Positions 58,314-64,000 of a stretch of 64,000 bases of DNA are shown piece by piece. The notes under the pieces are model-generated. The model was not told where the DNA came from. It did no database searches and worked only from the letters and a program-made list of their open reading frames with translations. Source of the stretch: Monosporascus cannonballus (lineage: Eukaryota > Ascomycota > Sordariomycetes > Xylariales); assembly GCA_004154925.1 (NCBI GenBank), contig QJNS01000123.1:124001-188000 (forward strand), in the 5' to 3' direction. Within the stretch, counting starts at the first letter, position 1, and every line of letters starts with the position of its first letter. A program made the position numbers and the translations under genes.

Positions 58314-59728
58314 TTATCAATCAGCATATTGATGGAACGTGATTGGTCTGGCTGATGCTGAACGACCCGAACGACTCGAACGGTTGGCTGATGCTGATAC
58401 TGATGCCCCACAAGTGCGTGTTGCTGAAGTTAACTGAACACCATCTTAGCGTGAACTACAGGGTGTTTAGCGCCCAGCTTGGGACTGTTAAACCGTTGGC
58501 AGACTACCTCATCGAGATCAGGTTTCGATTTTGGAGGCATGGCTGCGCCTGCGACGCAATCGAAAATAGGGCCTTCGATCAAGAAGTAACATCAAATTCC
58601 TAATATATCAACTAAATATGTTTTCAAAAGATTTATAAAAATAACCCAAAAAATTTTTTTTAAAAAAATGTCCCGCAATTAGGAGCAGGGAACTACCTCA
58701 GTAGGTAGACTGGCGTTGTAGGTGTATCATTAGCAAACGCGTCCCCTTGTGTTGGCGGACTTTTGACGGCTACGAGCCTTGCGAGCCACTGAACCGCAGC
58801 CATAGAAAGGACATAGTTGAAGCTCGCGTACGACAATAGATGCGAACATGGCGATCCCAATTATTATTGCACTACCCAACCTATTGTGCAACATACCTCT
58901 ACTGCAGCTTTCCAATACTTTGCAATAGGAAGCGAGCAGCTCAGATAAGCTTTCGCATCACAACAGCGCTAAGCACATATTGACCCCAGTTCACGATCGC
59001 CGGTGTGGGCCATCGTTCTACGAATTAGGCTAACTCAGGAAATCTAAGGACTGAGGTATGGATTATACCTCAAACAGCTTATACACTTAAGAATCGCAGT
59101 GCCAATTATAGAACAACTTGAGTAATATAGCGCTATGTCCGATGGAAGGCTAATAGCACAATATAAATATTCTTATGGAGGTCGGGCGGAAAGTAACCAC
59201 ACATCATTAATCCCGTCTACAATCCGAATTAATATTTGATGAACTGTTATGTTAATTATGGCGCCTTCTATGAATAATAACTTCCACGATCCTATTCATC
59301 AAGGGATTTGCTCTTTCTGCCATGCCCCACCTAACACCTGCCAGCTATAGGTTCTAGACTATCAGCGCCCCGATTTAGCAACTGAGGTGTTTTATTAGAC
59401 TAACTATACCAATGTACCCGAAGATTTTGTAAATGCGTTTTATAGTTACGACGACGATATAGCTTTACCGTACATCTTAATGAAACGCATTGAATCTTAA
59501 CCGTAACGAATAATGCGGTCGATCGGGATGGTTATCGATTGAAACCGGAAATTCATTGAGGGTAGGATTAGGGCAGAGGTATAGCAGGTGTTGAGCGGCC
59601 GCATTTGGTAGGGCACGGCAGAAATAGCAAATCTCCTAATAATAGGCGCTAAATATACCTCTTAAGAACGGTTACCTTAGGAACCCCACCCACTAATTAA
59701 AGGTCTACTATACATTACTGTGCCTTAA
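58314..59728. other. Ordinary non-coding DNA right of the transposon block
   Basis: Composition returns to normal at 58312. An open frame at 58343-58603 (plus) matches nothing I recognise and starts within repeated GGCTGATGCTG motifs, so it is not called. The rest has no supported gene. Confidence 0.5.
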
Positions 59729-59858
59729 TGTTATGGCTGCACCACGCCATTACGCCACCAGGGCAAAAGATCAGTGGAATGATCGCAATTGTGGCAATCA
59801 TCCTGGTGCTTACAGCTGCATATATACTGGAGCTGCTACGGTGGACCAGGCCGTAACA
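59729..59858 (-). repeat. Intact second copy of element H (130 bp)
   Basis: On the minus strand it begins TGTTACGGCCTGGTCC and ends GTGCAGCCATAACA, with perfect TSD CTTAA (59724-59728 and 59859-59863). It matches both halves of H, including ATTGCGATCATTCCAC and GATCTTTTGCCCT, and shows where F inserted (between GATGATTGC and ACAATTGCG). It is hardly mutated. Solo LTR of a very small LTR element, or a MITE. Confidence 0.85.
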
Positions 59859-59863
59859 CTTAA

Positions 59864-61584
59864 GGTATATTATAGGTCCAGATAGATGTACGGGCACTTT
59901 TGCGCCCGACCTACGTACGAAGCTGTCCTTTGGGCATTACCTCTAGTGTACCACTCTATAAAATAAGAAAGGCTCCCTGCATGCGGGTGATGAGACTATA
60001 ATTGATTAGTTGATATCTTGGGCAGATCAGCACGACCCAGGACTAGTTTTGGTCTCCTATGTCCTGGTTGGACGGACATAGATTGGGCATCAATCGCATA
60101 GGAACATATAAAATGCCGTGGCCCCTCGTTGTCCAGGAACTCGGGCAGCATTCCCCCCCTGTTGCTATTCAATGAAAGTATCATATTATTCAACGTCATG
60201 AGCACCCTATGTAGGACGTTATTCTATGCTCTTAAGGATTGATCTTGCTTAGGCTTCCGTATCTCCCCCGCACCAGTGGCCGACTGTCTGCTTCTTTAAG
60301 TTGTCCTTCTTAGAGTTGGCCTATTCCTGGCCGCGAAACCACTAAAATCAAGAGTTCAATAGTATCTTGTCGGTATTATCGGTTCTTTTTGAATATCTCC
60401 TCTGTTCGCCTATACGTACGGCCCCTGAACCGCAGTAGGGGCTTGACCTGCTTCCTGATACGCCAAGACCTCGAACAGCCTTTTGTAAGGCAAGTGGAAG
60501 ATGAGGTTGTCGGTTATGCCTTCGAGTTCGAGTTATGGGAGTCAGGGAAATTGCCTCGAAGCTGCCGCTAATACACTAACTCAAATTTAAGGCCGGTTAT
60601 ATGAGGGATCGAGCTTTCTTGGGAGACATCACATACCCGCAGCCGCCTATTACAACTACGATAAATTTCCACGTCACAACACATAAAAGAAAATCCCACT
60701 CCCATTCTAGATTATCCATATAGGTCGGCGTATGCAATACCGGTTTAGGGTCGACTGTTCACCATTCGTATCGTTGGGTCCTAGAAGTGGGCGTTATAGA
60801 GACAGAGATGCAGAAGCCGCTGCATGAGACTATGGAGTATGAAGCACTATCGTACCGCAGATGATGTGATAGAGCCGGCGACCACATACGAAGGGTGTTC
60901 AAGTCACAATGGAAATAGGCAAGAGGAGATGGGAGGCAACGCAGCAACCCGAACTCTGGAAGATCAAAAATACAGCTTCATAGCTATGGTAGTATTACTA
61001 ATCTATTTCCAATATCTCACGCGTTACATCGGCACTATCTTGCGGTCAGCCGTTTGCTTGGCACGGGATCAGTAGCCTTGCGAGAAATCTGATTGTCGAA
61101 GGACTTCACTCACCGATAACCAAGAACTACTCGAACTCAATGGGATTGGTGTGCAAATCCCCACCGAATTTAATAGCAGAGACAGGAATTGGACGCATTA
61201 TCGCTTCCTGACCAAGCAAACGTGGAGAACCAACCATGTCTCCGTCGAGTTCTAGGAAAGACAGGGTAAGGAATGAGGGGCTTCGACCACAGCCCAGGAG
61301 TCGCAATGCTTGTTCCGATCTTGGAGACTGTAAGGGATTCCACCACTCCAAGATCCTTCCCATGCCTTTCCTTAATCGATCAAGCTAAACATTTTTATTA
61401 GCGAGCCGCTCACAGCGACTGTCCCGGTCTCCTGCGCGTGGTCTGAACCAACGCGGACAAGAATCTCACGACTATGAACATCTCATTGTACATGGAGGTA
61501 AAGGGACGGTAATAGGGTCAAATCATATACACCGTAGGTTACTCTTGTAATACACAAGGATCGTCAGTGATTACTGATCGAATC
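59864..61584. other. Region without a confident gene
   Basis: Several short frames exist (plus 60389-60571 and 60824-61075; minus 61127-61363, starting at a true ATG at 61363 and containing LGCGRSPSFLTLSFLELDGD). None has recognisable motifs or convincing splice context. The minus frame could be an exon of an uncharacterised gene. Confidence 0.4.
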
Positions 61585-61709
61585 ATTATCTAGACCATTA
61601 TGGTAATGAGGCTCAACGACACCGTACATATCATCAGTCCTCATCAGAAGCCCAGTATTGTGCTTCTGGGGTTTACCCACCGACATTCCCGCACCAATTT
61701 CCATCCGTG

Positions 61710-62099
61710 ATGGCCGGAGCCTCGGGGTCCATAGGTAGTCACGCCTCAGAAATCATCTGGGTTATATCACCGGGCTTCCGGGTGGTCCAAGGGAACGTTG
61801 TACCGCTACCTCCGGAGGGTACTATTTCGGATGTCGTGTTTAAATTTCTGGCACCGCAACTTCGAAGCACCCAGGTCTCGGTCCCTGAACCTGGTGCTAC
61901 CCCGGCCCATCATTCTCAAACCCCTTCTACCACGAAGACACGCCCTCCCTCTTCCACACGTCAAAACCCATCCCTAGGGAAACCTAGACGGATTGGGAAA
62001 TCTAAGAAAAGAGAGGTGCGAAAGAAGAAAGGGGAGAGTAGCGATAAGAAGAAAGGCGAGAGTGGCGATACGAAGGCAGGCTGCGAGCAACAGACTTGA
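61710..62099 (+). CDS. Hypothetical protein with VVPLPP...ISD module and Lys-rich tail
   Basis: 129 residues from ATG 61710. The frame is open upstream to about 61585, so this may be the last exon of a longer gene. Residues around 27-45 contain FRVVQGNVVPLPPEGTISD. A Ser/Thr/Pro-rich middle leads to a strongly basic tail with repeated KKKGES, so the C-terminal half is probably disordered and could enter the nucleus. The VVPLPP...ISD segment resembles the end of the minus-strand gene at 62436-62986, suggesting that the two are inverted paralogous pieces. No family assigned. Confidence 0.4.
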   Translation: MAGASGSIGSHASEIIWVISPGFRVVQGNVVPLPPEGTISDVVFKFLAPQLRSTQVSVPEPGATPAHHSQTPSTTKTRPPSSTRQNPSLGKPRRIGKSKKREVRKKKGESSDKKKGESGDTKAGCEQQT

Positions 62100-62435
62100 A
62101 TTAGATGGTTTCTTCTCGATTTGTCTCCTAATGGTGTTCTATGGAATTCTGGGACAATGTATTTCCAGCTCTGTTTCTTTCCAATTGCCCGGCTATCGGG
62201 ATGTAGGACCATATGACCTCTTCATTACCCTCCAGTTAATAGAAGGAGAGCGTGGAACTCTGGATGTGCAGGTACTTCGTCGTTTAGGTGGATGCATTGT
62301 AGATCCTTCAATTCCTGATTCGCGACTTTTGCACCGGGCTTGATATTGAATGGGATGAGCAGTGCTGGAGACCCCTGCTTCACCGGTACCATAGTTTCGC
62401 TAATAAAGTGTATCGCGGTGATCCGAATGTCCCTA

Positions 62436-62986
62436 TCATCCTAAGGTGTATCCACTGTCAGATATATTCACGTTAGGAGGTAAGGGGACAACCCTTACCT
62501 TGAATTGATCGGGGACATAATCAAGAAGGCTCTTGCCGACATCCACCAGTGATGTATCGGAGCAAATCTCAAGATCTCCAAGCCGCTGGTAAGTTCTTGA
62601 GGGTAGCTCCTCCTCCAGCCTCGAAATGGCCTTCCGGGCCTTCTGCGGCAGATCGCGAAACTCGGGGGTCGTCATCTCAATGATACCAAGGCTCTGGGGG
62701 CTGGCCGGAAGATGACAATGAAATCTAACAACAACCTGGGAATGACCTTGATGCCTAATCCAGAAAACCTGGGAGGGGTACCTTATGTTGCATCAGCCAT
62801 CGACATTACATAAGCACATGTAAGAAGAGCATGACAAAATACGGGATAGAGATAAGGCAACCAACCACGCACCTTCACAACGGGAAACATCGGACGATGG
62901 CCATTCTTGGAAAAACGAGGCCGCCAATCAAGCCCTCTACGATGCTTCCACCTCGGTTCGAAACCGCTGCTCGAAGAGACACTCAT
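62436..62986 (-). CDS. Hypothetical protein, two exons
   Basis: Exons 62986-62873 and 62768-62436 join in phase 0 across an intron 62769-62872 (GTGCGT...CCCAG, with CTGATG as likely branch site), giving 148 residues. The second exon holds the most protein-like part: a helix-rich stretch with LPQKARKAISRLEEELPSRT, then LEICSDTSLVDVGKSLLDY, and an end reading VVPLPPNVNISDSGYTLG. Domain not recognised. It is transcribed divergently from the gene starting at 63241, with 254 bases between the two start codons. The first exon and start are the least certain parts. Confidence 0.45.
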
Positions 62987-63240
62987 GCGGGCTAGAGTAA
63001 GATTTAGGCCTCAATACCACGGTCACCGACGCAAGGCAGTATTGCCTGCTGTTAGGCGGAGGTGCAGGCACAGCCGCAATCACCAGGCTGAGGAGACAGG
63101 ATCTTCCGCGATGATATATGTATCACTCCCTTGGCTGCCTACAAGCTGCGGTGCTAAATTTATCACACTCGTAGCATAGGGATGTGATGATTCACACCAG
63201 GTAAGCTGGAGCTGACAGTCAACCAGGCGGCCTCCCTCAA

Positions 63241-64000
63241 ATGGAAGGATTTGCCGCCGCTGCGGCAGCCATCCAGTTGGCACAATGCGGAATAGAAATA
63301 GCTGCGTTTCTCACGGGTATACGGCGGAAAGCCCTGGAGGCGCCGGCCAGGTTTGCACAGTATCATCGCCAGGTTGACCAGGTCGTCATAACCGCCAAGC
63401 GAATCGAGCAGAATCCCACCCTCCAGATCCCAGAGGTTCATTTCTACATATCCGAAACACTCCGAGAAGTCCGACGCGTTCAGCATACCATCGAGAAGTT
63501 CTCCAACTCGTCACATAAGCGCCGATACTGGAAGGCCATCACCGGCAACTCCGAACGCAAGGTCATTGAGAGTTTGGAGCGCGCCCATCGTACGATGTCC
63601 AAACTCTGTCTCTTCGTCGAGGTCGTAAGCACAGAACGGTTGAACAACTTGCAAGGCGACGTCGACTATCTCGTTAGTCAAGCTACCGAGCGCTCATCCT
63701 GTGCTGGTGCCGTAGTTGTAAGATAATCAAAACCGTGTGATGGCTAAACTGACCTAGCGCCCATCAGCCATACCGAAAGCCACCCGAGAAACGCCGCAAA
63801 CGAAAGGCAAAAGCCAGGTCCACCGCCAAGAACGCATTGAGGCGGCAAACTTCATCAAACCGGATGTCGAACACCGCAGATACCCGGGTTAGGCTAGAGA
63901 GTAAGTTGGCCCCCGAGCCAAACCCATACACGTCTAATATCATACAAAGCCGGTTCCCACGTCGTTCGCGGAGGCACATTCATCGATTGCGAGTGGACTA
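63241..64000 (+). CDS. SesA-like / NACHT-associated N-terminal domain protein, 5' part (runs off the window)
   Basis: Exon 1 is 63241-63717 (159 codons). A 50-bp intron at 63718-63767 (GTAAGA...CAG, branch CTGAC about 15 bases before the acceptor) joins in phase 0 to a frame that stays open to the end of the window. The N-terminus is an alanine-rich helix (MEGFAAAAAAIQLAQCGIEI) followed by an all-helical region with many charged residues. This pattern resembles the fungal N-terminal domain found alone (SesA) or fused to NACHT/STAND NTPases, which takes part in incompatibility and immune-like signalling. The visible second exon is very basic (KPPEKRRKRKAKAR). The family is inferred from pattern, not from a search. 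No NTPase motif is visible before the window ends. Confidence 0.6.

Noticed and set aside
58343..58603. 86-codon open frame at the right edge of element K
   Set aside because: Begins inside repeated GGCTGATGCTG motifs, with no known domain or splice sites; not supported as a gene.

Overview
The window looks like nuclear DNA of a filamentous ascomycete (Pezizomycotina). The coding flanks carry short GT-AG introns with CTGAC-type branch points. The centre is a roughly 53 kb AT-rich block showing repeat-induced point mutation (RIP): CpA/TpG is depleted, TpA is abundant, and stop codons arise by CAA/CAG to TAA/TAG changes. No rRNA, tRNA or CRISPR array was found. No computation was run; everything here was read by eye.

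Left flank (1-5151): an intact three-exon short-chain dehydrogenase (389-1363, +) and an intact three-exon GPI-type pepsin-like aspartic protease (2609-4283, -), separated by intergenic DNA.

Centre (5152-58311): nested, degenerate transposable elements. The junctions can be resolved by target-site duplications (TSDs). Ty3/Gypsy element E (-, 5152-32902, TSD CCCAG/CTCAG) contains a short TG...CA element H (6863-14000, TSD ATTAG), which contains Gypsy element F (6923-13931, TSD TTGCT). E also contains Gypsy element C (+, 17379-31097, TSD GATTT), which contains Gypsy element D (-, 21857-28723, TSD CAGTA). Next comes a terminal-inverted-repeat (TIR) element J (33047-35405, flanked by TA) holding a solo LTR (33933-34314, TSD CTTTG), then an island of ordinary DNA. 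A second, inverted copy K (35779-58311, flanked by TA) holds Gypsy element L (-, 35936-57512, TSD TTTTT), which contains Gypsy elements M (+, 37136-44522, TSD TTCAT/TTCGT) and G (-, 45048-52310, TSD GTAAT).

The most interesting content is an accessory gene carried antisense to gag-pol, between pol and the 3' LTR, in C, D, E, F, G and probably L. Its cysteine spacing matches a Zn(II)2Cys6 (GAL4-type) cluster and is followed by a charged coiled coil. Its 3' end overlaps the chromodomain end of pol tail-to-tail. In copy E all six metal ligands have become tyrosine, as expected for RIP of TGY codons.

Right flank (58312-64000): mostly non-coding DNA with an intact 130-bp copy of H (59729-59858). 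Toward the end lie two hypothetical genes that share a VVPLPP...ISD module in inverted orientation, and the 5' part of a gene resembling the SesA/NACHT-associated N-terminal family, which runs off the window.
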